The notes below the pieces were generated by a model. That model searched no databases. It was not told the DNA's origin and was given only the letters and a program-made list of their open reading frames with translations. DNA of 64,000 nt, from assembly GCA_009869945.1 (NCBI GenBank), contig WIXG01000156.1, positions 1 through 64,000 of the forward strand. The letters are read 5' to 3'. The DNA comes from Mesaphorura yosii (lineage: Eukaryota > Arthropoda > Collembola > Poduromorpha > Tullbergiidae). Both the position numbers and the translations under genes were made by a program. Positions 12,092 through 27,931 of this stretch are shown piece after piece (the stretch's first letter is position 1; each line of letters starts with the position of its first letter).

Positions 12092-15000
12092 TTTGGAATG
12101 CTTTGGGCTATAAAATCAATTTGGAACGTTGCATATCAATGGAAAGTAACTCATGACCAAATAGTAAAAGCAGCAAGCAACGTACCGTGTCCGTGTCGTA
12201 GTTCGGGGAACCCATGAAAATGTCACCTCTACATTTCACTCCTGAAATTCGCAAGCATAATTTATTTCTCAGTACCCATCAGTGATCACACAAGACACAA
12301 TTTTATTTTGCCCGTATTTTGAAAGTAACTGTTTCCCGCACCTTCAACGAGGTTTTAATGGTACGCATTTTAATTCTGAATACAATGTTACGACAAATGT
12401 GAGTCTACAAGTCTACATCCGGTTCTTCTTTATTTTATATGAAAGGAATGTATTATCCGGTGTTTATCGGTCTGTGTGAAATTGTAATAAAGAATGTGTC
12501 TGTTGGTTTCAACCCGTTTTCCTTTGAAAATGCACACAAAATAATATTACTGGTTAAACCAAATACAGGGGAACTCAGAAATACCGTCACCTTATGAATG
12601 CCAAAAATTTTGTCGCTCGCCATTGCGTATCATTGGCCTAAGCGACACTTCTAATCCTCACCAGCATGTGGATTATTATGCAATTAGTCGAACAGGGCCC
12701 ATTTAGGCTCGTCACATCATCCGAACTCCTGTCAAATTAAGGTCTCAACACCCGTAGCCATGCAAGGAGTTGGTAGAAGTGAGACTTATGGAATACGAAA
12801 GAACACATTGGACGCTCTCGGGCCGGCACACTGTAAATTGTAAGCAAAGCAAAGCTGCCTCGCCTTTTACCACTGAGAGCAGTACAGCCAAGATAGAATT
12901 TTGGTTTTTGGGTTTTTTATCTTGGGAGTTCGTTAGCTCGATGTTTATACGGCTCAACACAGGAACCTGTGCCGTTGGAAGCGACTGACGTTAGGAGCAC
13001 TTTGTGCAGTGTTTGTAATGCTGGTTGATAATACACAAAGTAGTTCATTTCATTCAGAATTCAATTCGAGAAGACGAGCCAAGCAGCCAGCAAGCAAGTA
13101 CCAAAGCACTAGCCAAACCTCACGCATTCACATCATAATCTCTGTCGGTCTAACGACGTTTAAAGTTATTGCAGTGCTACGAGAATACTTATTGACATCG
13201 CCCTAACATAATTCATTCCACCGTACTCAGCATTTCCTAACTTGGACACCGAAATTCAGTTCCAATACTGAGCCTGGACTTGCATTCCAGAAAATAGGAC
13301 ACGGCTGGACAGAACGAGAGTTTTGAAAGCTCATACGACCGAAGAGTTCATCGAACATTCAATTCCTCGGCTTCGGCGTACCGCACAGGTTGATTCAAGA
13401 GCGCCATTCATGCGGCGGTGACATTTGTGTAATTGACAGACAGCATGTGTAACAGGTTATTTGCGAAACCACAACTGCAAATTAATTAAACTGTCCTCGT
13501 AGGCTTAGATAATTGCCGAATTAATTCATTAAATCGAGAGTCCAGCCAGGCCAAGTGCTCTAGGTTACGAGCTGTATTTGCTTTGCGGTAGAAGTAGAAG
13601 TGACTCATCCGTCGGTATCGTCATCACCTGAAATAGTGACTACAGCTCCTGTTTGATCACCTGAAATCACTCAGTTCGGTAAGTAAGAAAAACTTTCCTT
13701 TGCTTTTTACGGAGAGGATTTTTGTGATCATCAGTACGACTTCACAGAAGTTGTCATTATTAGCATTTCTTGGAGTTTCGAACGCAACGAAGTGTCATGA
13801 TCAGCAAGTGCCCGTGCGCAAATCATTCATTACTCAAACATTAGTCGTTGTGATTCGTAAGAAACTGTGCAAGGCGTTGATGAAAATAATACAGTAAACC
13901 CCGGAAATGAATCCTCGGTTTAGCATAAAATCGCTCGGATGCAACGGTACTTTCGTGCATGCCAGTACATGCATGCATTTTCGTCCGTTTTGCAAACAGG
14001 CAAATTGGCAAATTCCAAGAAACATGACTTATAAATATGCGATAAGTACAAGTGCTATTGCTGTCTGGTTTACGTCATGAGTCATTTAAGCATGTTATAC
14101 ATCCATATTATATCCATGGTCGTATTGAGTATTGTGTAATTGAAAAATTCCATATTTTCTGCCTTCACCGCATTGCACTTAAGCACAAGCAAAATTTTGA
14201 TTGTGCTTTGTGTCTGATTCAATGTTGAATCACCAGTAAAGGCAATGGCAAAGGCCTGGCTCGCCACGACCACACCGCCAGACAACTCAGCGTCCCAGAC
14301 ACATAAATTTATGTGGGTTAGGGCGTATCGAGTGCTTCCAGTATTCAATTCCCAAGTTGAAAACCAGGGCAATCACGAATACAATGGAAAATGAGTTGAA
14401 GTTGAAAGAATTTTATCTGATGATATGCTGCTAAAGTAAATGAGAATCGATATGCAAGTCGGCATGGTGTGGTTCGTTGTTCCATGGCAAAGCGAAGTGC
14501 CCATAGAGAGTGAGTTAATGGAGAATGGGAGAGTGTGCGAAATACCATTCATCTGAAAGATGTAAAACCATGACGAGAATCTTACTCTTCGTGACATGAT
14601 ACCCTGACCGTGTGGCCCATGGTGGATAGCAAGTGGGGGATGAGCTATTGTACTAGAATTACAGCCACTTTGAATGAAAGCTTTTGAATGGAATGAATGC
14701 CAGATGCGATTGGATCGAGCCCAGACCTAAGCCTATTATTAATCGTTAATTGGAAAACATAAACCTTTACACACGCCGCGCCGCACCTCGTAATTGATTC
14801 TGCCGCTCTGCCAATATTAATTGACCTTAATTTTTACTGCACGGTGTCATTCAGCGCGTCAGAACGATTCCAGCGTATTTGCAATTTCTCTCCAGGCTCC
14901 TGGTGAGAAGGCGTCGTGGCGTGGTGTCACGGTGGCAGTTCACGTGTGCATACTGGTTAATTCCTTTCGCCCTAGTTTGCGTCATCGTACAGAAGTTTCT

Positions 15001-18000
15001 TGTATAAATTAGATATTAGCTTGTCAGACCACAACGTTGAGGACACAACATGACACGCGACGCGAAGGCGAAGCTGAGGACGATGGAAACCGTGCCTACT
15101 TGCGAGATGCTTCGCTTTACGCCAACACAACCTGACAGACAAACCTGGAAAAGATGACAAATTGAGTTTCGCGACGGAGTCGAGCCAGCCACACAGTTTA
15201 TTTCAGACTTTTCAGACACACTTGGCACACGCTCCTGGTGCACCCTCAAAACGAAAACGAATCAATAAACGATGAGGGTCCATTGTGTCCTCGGCATCCA
15301 TGTTTTGGACAAAGCTCACGAAGCCCAGAATGCATGCATATCGAAGTGTGGGGTTTGATAGGCATTGTCTCTGTTTCTGTGCCAGTTTTCAAGTTAGACT
15401 AAAGCAAGTCAGGTGCTGGATTTGAATCGAGAGATCGTGTCTCGACATGGCATTGTCAAATCATCTTTCACCCACCTTGTTTGCTCCGTATTGTCACCAA
15501 ATTAATAATTAAATCGATTATTGCGAAACCTGAGACATAGATATGGGCGGGATCGGGTTCATCTTCACCTCTTCAAACTTTCGAATTTTGAAATTGAAAA
15601 CACTGCGGCATTACGCGTTAGTTCTCTATTCTTTTGAACTCCTATTTAGTAGATCCTGATCAAGGAAAGCATCGAACACCCATATACGAACATATGTAAT
15701 CAAATGAAGGAAAGCTGCTGCTATTTGAAATGTTAAACTGCACGTACTCTCTATATATTTTCTTTAAAATTAGTTTCAGCAGCAAATGGTTCTGGTATCA
15801 TGCGGGTTACAGTTATGAGATTTGCTAAAGAAACACGAACTCCATGAAACAAGTGAAAAATTTCGTGTAACAGGTTTAATCAACAAAACAAGCACGATAT
15901 CAGTTGCAATTTACTTAAGATTTTGCATTAAAGATTTCGTGGGAAAATAGAATGGAAAACTTCTGTGAACTTTCTCCATTTCATTTTCTTTGCGTAAGGT
16001 GTATTCTTGCACAGAGCTGGAATAAAGAGAAAGTCAAGCCCATCGCATGTGAACACGCAAGCAGATTTTCTGATGCGAAACTTTTATGAATGTGCGTCTG
16101 TGATCAGATTATTTTTAGATTTAAATTAAGAGCAGGTGAAAATATAAATACGAGATCAGGCAAAAATGTGCACCACGCTCCTTTTTTGGCTGTTGATGTT
16201 GTGAAATGGAAAAGTCGCGAGTCGAGCACGAAGTGAACTTTTAACCGGAAATAATTGGCCTGGAGAAAGAAGCATCTAAGAATAGCCCAACAAGGAGGCG
16301 AGCTAAACAGCATAAAAATGCGTTGCCGTGATTCGCATGACGGGCCACACGCTGCTTCGCAATTAGCACTTACAATATCTCAAAAACAAAATCCATTACA
16401 AAGGTTGCTATTGTTACATGAGACGTAAGATGCACGATAAAAGAAAGACGGAGGATGAGAACTTCAGTCACCTCGTGGCATGGGTGTTTCCTGGAACTCT
16501 GGAACTGGAAAAGTACAATCGCCACATGCCAAACTCCAAAAACACACCAGCCAGTTACGTCCTACGGAGAAGCGAATATGCAGATATTTTGGGAAGGAAA
16601 AGTGGGACGCTGTATATGCCTTTTTATTTGCAATGGCATCAGCATCTAGGCCAGACGCTCTTCAGCATTCATGAGTTTCCAAATCGAGACAAGTGTTTAC
16701 GCGTGCCATCTTCAAAGGAACGCAATTATTTATTATTAAATCAAAACAGGGCATCGCTATTTATAGGCGACAGATCGTACCGGAATAGAAAGGCGAATGA
16801 TAATGGCACTTGTGCAGATACTCCAGCAGTCTGACATGACGAGGACGCTCCGCGAAGCTCAATGATAACGGGAATGTGAAAGGTCACCACCAGCCAGGCG
16901 CGTGGTAAAGGTTACTTTTCACTTTTGTTGCCTCGTGTCTTTCGCATTCTCCTCGCTGGACGCTGCGGCTTTGAAGAGGAGTATGCCGTCATTAAGATCT
17001 TGCCTTTTAATAATTCAAATTCATAAAAATAGGAATTTATGACGAAGAGTGTCTCGTTTGCAAGTCGTACACGAGCGTCGGCCGTCGCGCGTACCTTTTC
17101 CGAACTTATACAAACACAGGATGACAGTTGAGAACATTTTCGTGCCCGTCTGTAGGAAATGATTGTGATTTATTTATTCTGAGACTGGTAGTGTCAACAT
17201 TTGATAAAATTTATAGCATTCGTTGCATGTTTCTCTGGCTATCATCGCTCTCCCGTCTCTCCTCCGGTCCTCCTTGCTCTTCGTTTCTATATCCAGTATT
17301 TGCTTTGTTTGCAAATATCAAAATCCCTACGCTGTCGTGCTTCTCGTAAGGACAGAGGCAAAATATTTAGGATGACTGTGTGGACGATTTAAGTCTGCCC
17401 GATATTTCGGCACGGCAAGGTTTCAATTTATATTTGTTCATAATGCTGTCTGCCTCCTCAGATCTCTGTCATTGTGCCATGGTTTAGAATTTGGAGCAGC
17501 GTGGCTTGGCTGAGCTGGCAGTTTAATTCGGCGAGCCCTAGACACGACGATGAATAAGACAGCCGAGCATTCTAGTTTGCTTGAATTCAAAGCGGGAAAA
17601 GTAATTCGGCGGAGCAAGTTTGATGGAAAACCATCGCAAAGGCAAATTAGGCCCTGCTATGACGTACTGCTGAGCTCACCGAGTTTAGTTTAATTTTACT
17701 TTGCGTGTCAGCTTATTTCCAAAATCTGTTTTTCTAGTTTGGAAGTTTATAATTATTTTTCTTTTCCCGAGGATGACAGTGGAAAATCTCCCTTGCAAGC
17801 GCAACGCGATCTCACTGTCGTCGTCGACTGAGAGATTGATTTACAGCACAGAGCGCAGAGTAGTGCTTCGTGTGGCATGATGATGAAGAGTAATGAGTAC
17901 AAACTAGCAAAGTCGGCTCAGCGTTCAATATGAATGCAACCCAGATTCCAGATTATTGTGATCAAACATAAACCAAGTGATATGCAAAATGCAGAGAATC

Positions 18001-21000
18001 GATGGAAGGTATTTCTTGTGAAATGGCGAAGTGGAATCTTATACGTTTTTGCAAGCAGGCAACACAATATACGAAGTGAGTACAACGCTTTCCGGATGCA
18101 GCCGATGGCGATTGCTTTTTCCAAAGTAAGGAAGCTGAGGTTAAATAATGTGAGTAGCAACTTTGAAATTGAAGCCTCGCGATTCGAGTGTCAGTACTAG
18201 ACAAACGTGCTTGGGGCAATATTTGTTCTACGGTTGTGCTTCTGACATGTCTCGTTTGATTGCCGACATGTTTCTGCTGTCATTGCCTTTACCCAAGATT
18301 CGTTATCCATATGCCAGGCAGTCGGGTCCATGCTGAACGGCGCAGCTTACAAGGCAAAAGACAAGAGGAGACTACAACTGACTGGCGCATCACTTTAGAA
18401 AAATTGCGTGGGCCACGCCAAAACACATTGTAATGAGTGTCGGATCTGAGTGATCTAGCATGATACAGAAACATAATTTCTGCGACCATTTTCGTACTGC
18501 CCCAGCTTTGGTTTTCTTTATTCATGTTCAGGTGATGGAGAGTGTGAGCTTGGTCGTTGCTATCATTGAGTAACTCTATATTACATAGTGTTCCTGGAAA
18601 TTGAACCAGACACTGCGCATTTGTATGCATGTACGCGATATACGATGACCTTTCAGTAATTTAAGAATAATAGTAAGCATACTTGTATACTGCCAGCAAC
18701 TGCTCGTGTTCATTTTGTGGTCATGAAAAGAAAGACTAATAATGTCTATCTTGGAAAAGTGGGACAAGAAGCACAACGCGTTTTCGTGTTCACGAGGGCC
18801 TTGAATGAATAATTACTCGAGCTTGTAAGAAAAACAGAACTCGCCCGTGTCTTCACAGTTGACGGGGAGTGCACACGTCGTAGTACGAGCGAAGCCCAGC
18901 TCAGAGACTCGTTCCCTGAAAATGAACACTAATTTCATTAACCGTTAATGAGCCTAAACTTGTTGTAGTCATTGTGTGACAAATAAGAAAAGTAAGTTAG
19001 CAGAGCTTTTGGTCACCTGTCTCGAAATTCTCCGAAATGTAATTTACGGTACATGAACGCGGCTCAGGCGAGGACATCGTCACATAATAAATGGAATGCA
19101 AAATGTCGCTTAATTCCCCCAGAGAATGTTGAAAACGGCGGGGAGAGCGGAGAAAGTTTGCATCTGCAATTGTGAGACTAAATGCCTGACTTGGGCTGTA
19201 CCCGGTGCCATTTTTCATGCGCTCAGCAGCAGCCCCGTGCTCTACTTATCTCGGCTACCCCTGTGTTCAATACCTTTATTTACATGTCAAATATTGTACG
19301 AATAAAGAGCCCAAAGTACAACAACTCCTGAATTTGCTTCCTTCCTTCCAGAGTTCGGGTTTGTACATCATTGCAAGGCGTTGGATGGGTGTAGACCTAT
19401 CTGTCTTTCGTCCTTCTTGTGAATTGCAAGAGCCTGCCTGTGCTACTCTTCTGCTTTCTCTCGCTTTTCCTGTGCACGGTACATGAAGATTTGTACGGGG
19501 AGCCTTGCTCTCGTATCCAGCTCGAGAAAAGGCTGGTCTTTCTTTTACATTTCATTTACTCTCATTCTCAAGATACTCTTGACACATAAAAAAAGTTTTG
19601 AGTGGTGGAGCACGGCGCACGGTCGGTCTCAAATTCAATGATGATGGTGCCATATTATGAGTAAAGGAAAAAGATATAAAAACTCAAACAATTGAACTCG
19701 GTCGGTGCTGGGCTGGGCCGCTACTTGCTTCCCCGTTGCAGACTGGTAGAATCAGCGAGCAGACACCATTCAAATCAAGTTTACCGAGAGAAAAGCAAGC
19801 GAATACGTGTGTAATGCGTTTAAACTTCCTCAACTTCTCAGGACAAAAGAAACGAAAGAGGAAATCAATGGCAAAGGTGGGAAATGATGGAGGAAGGAAG
19901 AAAGTTGTGGCGTGGGAGAGAAAACGAAGTTCTTTACTTCATGCACAGTGAAAGGCACTTGGTTTTTGGTACGACGAGTACGCACAGTACCCGTGCCATT
20001 AAAAGTAAGATATTTCCACAATAAAGAAATTAATGCCTGGTCTGAACAAAAACGCGAAGGAGTGAACGAATAGGAGGCTTGAAAAATCCTCCGCCTGCCG
20101 TCTCCAATAATCCTCACCAGTTCGATAGCACAATGCTATACTGCACGTTAGAGAGAGAAAATTATCAGTTTATTCCTCCGATGCTAACTACGTGTTGTAA
20201 AAGACACAACACCTATAAAATGCGTTGGGCTCCGTGTGCACGAAATGGGAAATGATAGAAAGAGAATGTTGTGAAAGTGATTTGTTATATCGCCTTTACA
20301 TTATTCCACAAATTCTCATTTGCCTCTTAGGTTGCTTTTCTTTCTCCTAGACTCAATATTCCTCTACTTAGTCTGCTTTGTGCACGCACCTTGCCTCCTG
20401 TCTGTCTGGCTTACAGAATTTCTCCTCTTTTACTGTGTTGGCAATTCGAAAGGTTGCACAGTCCGTAAGCCAACTCTTCCGAGTTGGGCTGAAAATGCGA
20501 GGGAGTCAAGCCCATCGGCCTACCTAGTAGTTCGTATTCAGTGTACTTTCTCTTTCCCTACTTTCCCAGCTGCACACTTACCTGTTGTTCTATCGAACTA
20601 GGACTAACGTGCATTTTTATAAGTCAAATTGCCAACCTGTGCGAATAGGAGAGAAATGACGACCAACTTAATATTACATTATGGGCTTCCTTTTCCGAAT
20701 TTTTTTGTCCGCTTTACATTTCCATTTTTCACTTCACTGATTCCTTCCTTATCCATGTTGGTCCACGTCGTCGTCGTCCGGTTTTCCATTTCCGTGCTAC
20801 CGCCTAATCTAATGTGTCGTCTCACTAAGCCTAAACTGTTCCCTCCTCTCAGGTCCTAAAACTGTAGACGCAGGCTCGAACAGAAGCAGAAAAGCAACTC
20901 GTATTAGTTTCTTAGTGTCTGGTCAGACATTTTATCTAACTTCCTTCACACAATTTAGTTCGCCTATCGTGCCTCGTGCGATCTTCGTCCTTCACGTCAC

Positions 21001-21758
21001 TTTGTCACACGGCAGCGGCGGTGGCTGGAAAGAGAAGCCCGGCTGTCTTGTTAATGTTGTTTCCAGGATAAATTGACATGACACTACGCCCACCCAGTGC
21101 CCAGAATTGCCTGTCGTAAATTATGTAGGCTTTCAAGTCATTGCAACTTGTTAGCAGCGTGGTAGCTCAAAAATATCTGTAAGCACCGCTTCTTAATTGA
21201 ACTTTCTAGACCGTTTGCACCGCTTCTGCCTAATGAAACTTCTCTTCATTAATTATCTGCCACTTCTCATTTATCCCGTACAAGTTGTCCATTTAATCTC
21301 CCGCAGCCCCAATGTGCTTTCGTTTTGTTTGCCATTCTCATGTAAATTTTATGGTTCGCATAATCTGAAACTCTCGAAAATGATGAACAACACAATGATG
21401 GATAAATGTAAATGGTGAGTAGCAAAACGACTTTGCACTCAGAATAAGTTGCCAATGGCCTGAGTAATGGATGAACCAAGGTTCTATGACACAAAGAAAA
21501 TAAATTTTCTTAATCAGGTTGATTCATACGTGATCAAACAAAAATGTTTCTTTTCCATTTTCCGGCTTGGAAAAACTTTCTCCCGCTTATGAGGATTAGC
21601 ATTGGGGGCAATTTCTCCAGTCAAATTGTAGTCCAGCACCATACTTTATGCGAAATCATAAAAGCTGTCATAAATAGACACGTCTTACGTCCATTAACGG
21701 CAGCATTCTTGGCGAATAAATTCGTCTACTGAGACTTCAGCAAGTGCCTTTTGGCAAA
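12092..21758. other. Long interval without a supportable gene
   Basis: About 9.7 kb in which I find no exon chain, recognisable domain, tRNA or large repeat. Open frames such as 16418-16834 have no family resemblance and compete with overlapping frames. It could hold regulatory DNA, noncoding RNA or very large introns of a gene whose exons I cannot see. Confidence 0.4.
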
Positions 21759-24135
21759 ATGAGTTGTGCTGTGAAATCATGCAAGAAGGACGGACGACAA
21801 ATGCAGTTTCACCGCTTTCCAGTGAACGAAGAACTCCGAGAAGAATGGCTTCGTGCTTGCAATCTCTCAGCAAGCGACAGCCAATTTGCTCGGATCATTT
21901 TGATTTGAGCGACTATTTAGGCCTGGACAGTTCGGTTTTGCTCAGCTATGCCAAACCTTCGACGAATCTTGAAAGTGAGTGCTCGAACATGATGCACAAC
22001 CGAATATGTTTTAATTTTAATTGATTAAGTACATGTAATCCCTCGAATGGTTCTGAAATGCCTACTGCATGGAATGCACAGCAGCCGAGCACATTTCTGA
22101 CAGTTCACGGTAACTTTAACTTGCACTCATGGCCGCCGGCGATTCAGGTCTTAAGAAGCTTGTTGCTTTTACGAAGGACACTGGGCGAACTCACGATGGA
22201 AGTGTCAACCCTGAAGCTAGCCTATTCACGATTAAAGAAATAATCAGCCAAGCCAAGAGATGGAAAGTCTCTAAGCTCAAATTCACAGAATTTTGAAGAC
22301 ACAAATACATTGAACAGAAGCACAAAGCTGATATGCTAAAAGCAAGCTTACGAGCAACAGCATCTTCGAATCAGCAGCTGACCGTCGAAAGCGTAGATTT
22401 AAAGAAAACAAATCAATCGAGAATTGTACCGGGTTTCATCACGATTCACTGAGTCTCAAGCAGATGTGATCATCCGAAGCAAAACGAAGACACACTGAAA
22501 AGAATTGGACGTAGCCAAAGCTTTGTGCCTCCCTGCGAAATGGCCATCCGCCTACAATTTTTTTAAAGAAAAGAATGGAACTTACCACTACCGTCGTTTT
22601 CAACTTTGGGTGGATGGATAAGACAAATCATAAGACTCCCGGCCTGATTGATCCATCCAGTGCTCAATCTGCTTCGCTACGAGTTCGCTGACAAATTAGA
22701 GCTAAAACGAACCTGCTCACTATGTTTCGATGAGCTGAGTTTGGATTCAACTATTTGTTATGATCCGGCTGAAGACAGAGTAATTGGACCACACAAAAAC
22801 ATCATGGTCGTCTTCGCGAGGGGAACATTCACGAGATGGAAGCAACCAGTCAATTTCGGATACAAGTTATCGGGTGCAAAACTCAAGTTAATTCTAACAG
22901 AACTTCTTAATTCCAATCTCGTCGTGATCTTCAACACAAGTGGCATTGCAACTACGAACAAACACAAGTGGCATTGCAACTACGAACAAACACACGTGGA
23001 ATTCACTTGGAGTGGATCATGAGAAGACGAGATTTCCAAATCCAGTGATCAACGAGCCAGTGTATTGCTTTTCTGATACTCCACATCTTATCAAGCTACT
23101 CAGGAACAATTTACTGAACCATGGGTTCACGCTGGCAGATGGAACCGAAATTGGAAGACGTGATTTGCAGAAAATTCTCGACGTGGATGCACTCGAGTAC
23201 AGACCCTGCCCGCGCTTGACCCAAAAACATCTCTACCTTCAGGGACCTGAGAAACAGAACGTGCACTTGCCTTTCGAAACCATTTTCACGAGAGTGGCTA
23301 AAGCCATGAGAATCCTGTTTCCAGAAGGCGCCAGGGAGTCACAGTTCATTCAATTGGCCAACGACTTTGCTGACATTATGAATTCGAGAAGAATTGACGA
23401 AGCCAATCCGATGAAACGCCCATTTGGTTTGCGCTACAACGCTCAGCTGGCCACTTCGGAAATGTTCGAGCTGGAAATTTAGTACATGCGCGTGGGCACG
23501 TCGAAGGCTCTCTATCCATTTCAGAAGGGAATACTAATGACTCATTAGTAAGGAGTATTCCGTCACTGAAAGCAGTATTCAATGATTTGAAAACCTCACC
23601 GCTTCAGATCAAGTATTTGATGACTGCTAGGCTTAATCAAGACGTAGCCGTAAATGCCTTCAGTATCCTTAGATCGTTTGGTTCTTTTAAGCACAACATG
23701 AGCCCAGTCGATGCCAAATACACACTTCGCACGCTGCTTCTCCCCTGGTACTTGCTTTCTCCGAATTCAAGCGCATCCGTATCAGCAGATCCAGATTTCG
23801 GTGACAATGAATCTGTTTCCTCAAAAATCCTTCGTCCACTTCTGGAAACAGCTCCGTCAGAGAGCAATATCAGTCCCAATCCAGAACGGATTGCAGAGGA
23901 ACTCAGTGGACTCCCGTTCTCTCGCGTGCTCGAAATAAACGCAGAGATTGGACTGAATTCAATGCAAACTTGTCACGCGGTGAGCAGTCTGAATTCGGTG
24001 GTGAGGAGTTCGTCGCGGGGTTCATACGCAAGAAACTTCGTAAAACGTCCCCAGGGATGAACTTGCCAAATGAGGAGACAGCTAGACAGCCACCGAGTTG
24101 GTCTCAAGCTCTTTCGGTCGCCATCTGAAGTTACC
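21759..24135 (+). pseudogene. Decayed P-element / THAP9-like transposase
   Basis: Pieces of one transposase appear in order but in shifting frames. At 21759 a THAP-type zinc finger begins MSCAVKSCKKDG and finishes, after a frameshift, with PICSDHFD, completing a C2CH pattern. Downstream come LELKRTCSLCFDELSLD (22.7 kb), FSDTPHLIKLLRNNLLNHGF (23.07 kb), IKYLMTARLNQDVAVNAFSI (23.6 kb) and EEFVAGFIRKKL (about 24.0 kb), all in the order expected for P-type transposases. In-frame stops occur around 22.3-22.6 kb and near 23.48 kb, and frameshifts at about 21.86, 22.95 and 23.96 kb. Such enzymes cut and paste DNA using GTP; this copy cannot encode one. I did not find terminal inverted repeats by eye. 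Confidence 0.85.
22934..22989. repeat. 28-bp tandem duplication inside the dead transposase
   Basis: Two adjacent copies of a 28-base unit starting ACACAAGTGGCATTGC occupy 22934-22961 and 22962-22989. Because 28 is not a multiple of three, the second copy shifts the transposase frame: removing one copy would connect the upstream frame to the TWNSLGV...FSDTPHL frame. Confidence 0.9.
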
Positions 24136-26579
24136 GGGCTATGACTGGTTAAACTTTACTGAGCAATTTGTTCGCATCAGAACAATCATCAATATTAAGT
24201 TTCTGAATCGCAGGTGAGGCACACCTATTTACCCCGCTTTCAATTTTTATATACTTAACTTGCGGTAATCGACTGGATTAAATTAAGTGGCTGCAGAAGA
24301 AAAGCAGAACTAACTGTTCGCAAGACCTACGTGTCCTGTCAATCTGTTGGCGCATAGTGGAGAAGATTCGGCCGACGAACCGGAAGAAAATTAATCATTT
24401 ACTCGCACTCATAATCAGCTAATCTAAATCTGTGCAAGTTCTTCATCGGTTTGTAAAATGATGTGTTAACTGCCTATTTTGAGTTAGACGTTGGATTTAA
24501 AGTGTTGTGTAGTTTCCTAGTTTCCAAATAGTTCGATTCTAGCACTGAGTAACACTTGTGCAACTCAAACATTGGGAAAATGGAAAATTCGCCGCCAATG
24601 TTTGGCGTATGAACTAACCTGTAGAGTAAATGAACCTTGGGATGAACCAAATGTCAACTTTTATGTTGGTAGGTTCGCGTTCGCATCAGTACTCAATGGC
24701 TCCTTGTGTCGTGCATGATACACAGTAATGAGTTTCTTGGTATTGCTATCACCTTCCTCGTACAACCATACCGGAATGTGTGGCTTATCTTCTCTTTGCT
24801 GGCTGCCTTAGTACGCGTGGTGTGGGGTGCCACGACGACTCTTCAGTTCATGCTCATAGGTGGTCATGTCATCTCGGGATAATACAGCTCCAGTGCGATT
24901 GCTCGCTCTCGTTTTCATTCTTACCGTTCACTGTTTAAATGTTTACATTGATTAGATACGTGGAATCTGCCTGCCGAAAATTTTCTGCGGCCCCTTGCAA
25001 ACTTAACCATTCATTCGTTTAAGCTCTCTGCTCAGTTTCATATTAAAGTTATTCTAAGCTGATCTTGGAAATATGAGGTAATCTATGATTTGAAGAGTTG
25101 CGGGGTTACGCAAGCACTGTGGTAAAATCTTATTGATCGCACTAATTTGGGAACGTACCTCGGATTATAAAAGTACAAATTAAACACTATTCTAATAGGC
25201 TTAATAAAAGTTTAATTATTAGAAGTGCATGACGCATGTGATCTCTGTCCATTGCAAGGAAGAATTGAAAGTGACATAGAAAGATTGACAAGGGATATCT
25301 TGGCAAATGTATAACCCTGTGTATCAAGTTCTCAGGTATACGCGTTTGTTACACTCATTGTAAGACCCCCGGCTTTGGACAAACTTTTAAAATTTTGACA
25401 AGCACTCGACACCAACGCGCATGACACGAATGCTTCTCTCCTTTATTTCCCCGAAATTATTCATCATGGTGACTCCACGTACTTGGATCTTGGAGCAACG
25501 GAAGTATTATCCGACATTCACTGACTCCTTTCCCACGTCTTCTTAATCCTGAAAATGAACGCGATTTCATAAGAATATTTCGCATGCTATGTTCGTCGGC
25601 GAATCAATCCCATATTTCCATCAGTAGAAAATAAGCGTCATGGAAATGTTTATTTAAGTAGCCTGAGTTTCCAATTCGTATTGTTGTTTTTCTTATTCTC
25701 TCGTGATTGCTTTTGTGCGTTACTTCTATCTAGAGCAGATGTAATCCTGCTTTTTTTTTTCTTGATAGTTGATTTTTGATACCTCGCTTCATTTGTGTAT
25801 TCTGTCATCAAGAAGAATTAGTGTGAAAAGTCATTGTATGATCTTCTGGTCTTTAAAGAGGATTCGGGTTGCGCATTGATTAGCCGAGTTCGCACAGAAG
25901 GCGATGCGAAATTGGAAAGTCTCTTGAGGAGAAGAGACTCGAATGTTATTTTATAAGTGGATTTGGGAAGTAAGTGGGTTATATCGTTCGGTGCACAAAG
26001 GTGTTGAAAGCAGGCACGAAAGAAAGGAAGAGGAAAGGTGAGCAGGCGTTCGCATGCAAACAACCAGTGAGAATGAAAGCAAATTTTCTCTGTGCTCTTC
26101 TTCCTCTTCACTTCAACAATTGGTTTGCTTGCGTCGATGCCAGTATTGAAGTACTGGCTTCAGCAGCGTTGAACATTGTACTGCATGTGGATGAGAATGG
26201 GCGACCTAATGACGTAAAAAAAGAAATATAATATATAATATGGATGATATAATGGTGCGTTGATTCAGTTCGTGATTTTAATCAGATCAAGAACAACTTT
26301 CCTCGTTTGACAACTTCCAAGTCCAACATTTCCTATCCCACTTATGCACAGTGCAAAGACCGAGCTGGGCGGGCACGCCAGCGAGGCAGAGTAAAGTTTG
26401 TTTTGTGATCTAACTCTGCCGCCTGGATAGACTTGGAGTTTTTCTTGTGAAGTTGTGCTAATTGAATTCAACGGAAATCCTCTCTTCTCTTGTAATGCAG
26501 CGCACGCGACTCAATATTTGCGAATTATTTATTCTTCTGTTGTCCTTTCAGGCACTTTACGAAGAGACGAGACGCAGTC
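24136..26579. other. Intergenic upstream flank of Rap1
   Basis: No coding signal is supported. A T-rich tract lies near 25751-25762. The last part, ending in a likely 3' splice site near 26551 (TCCTTTCAG), probably contains the Rap1 promoter and a 5' untranslated exon boundary. Confidence 0.4.

Positions 26580-27931
<1,352 letters not shown>

Noticed and set aside
16418-16834. 138-residue plus-strand open frame
   Set aside because: No family resemblance, overlapping frames of similar length, and no promoter or splice context.
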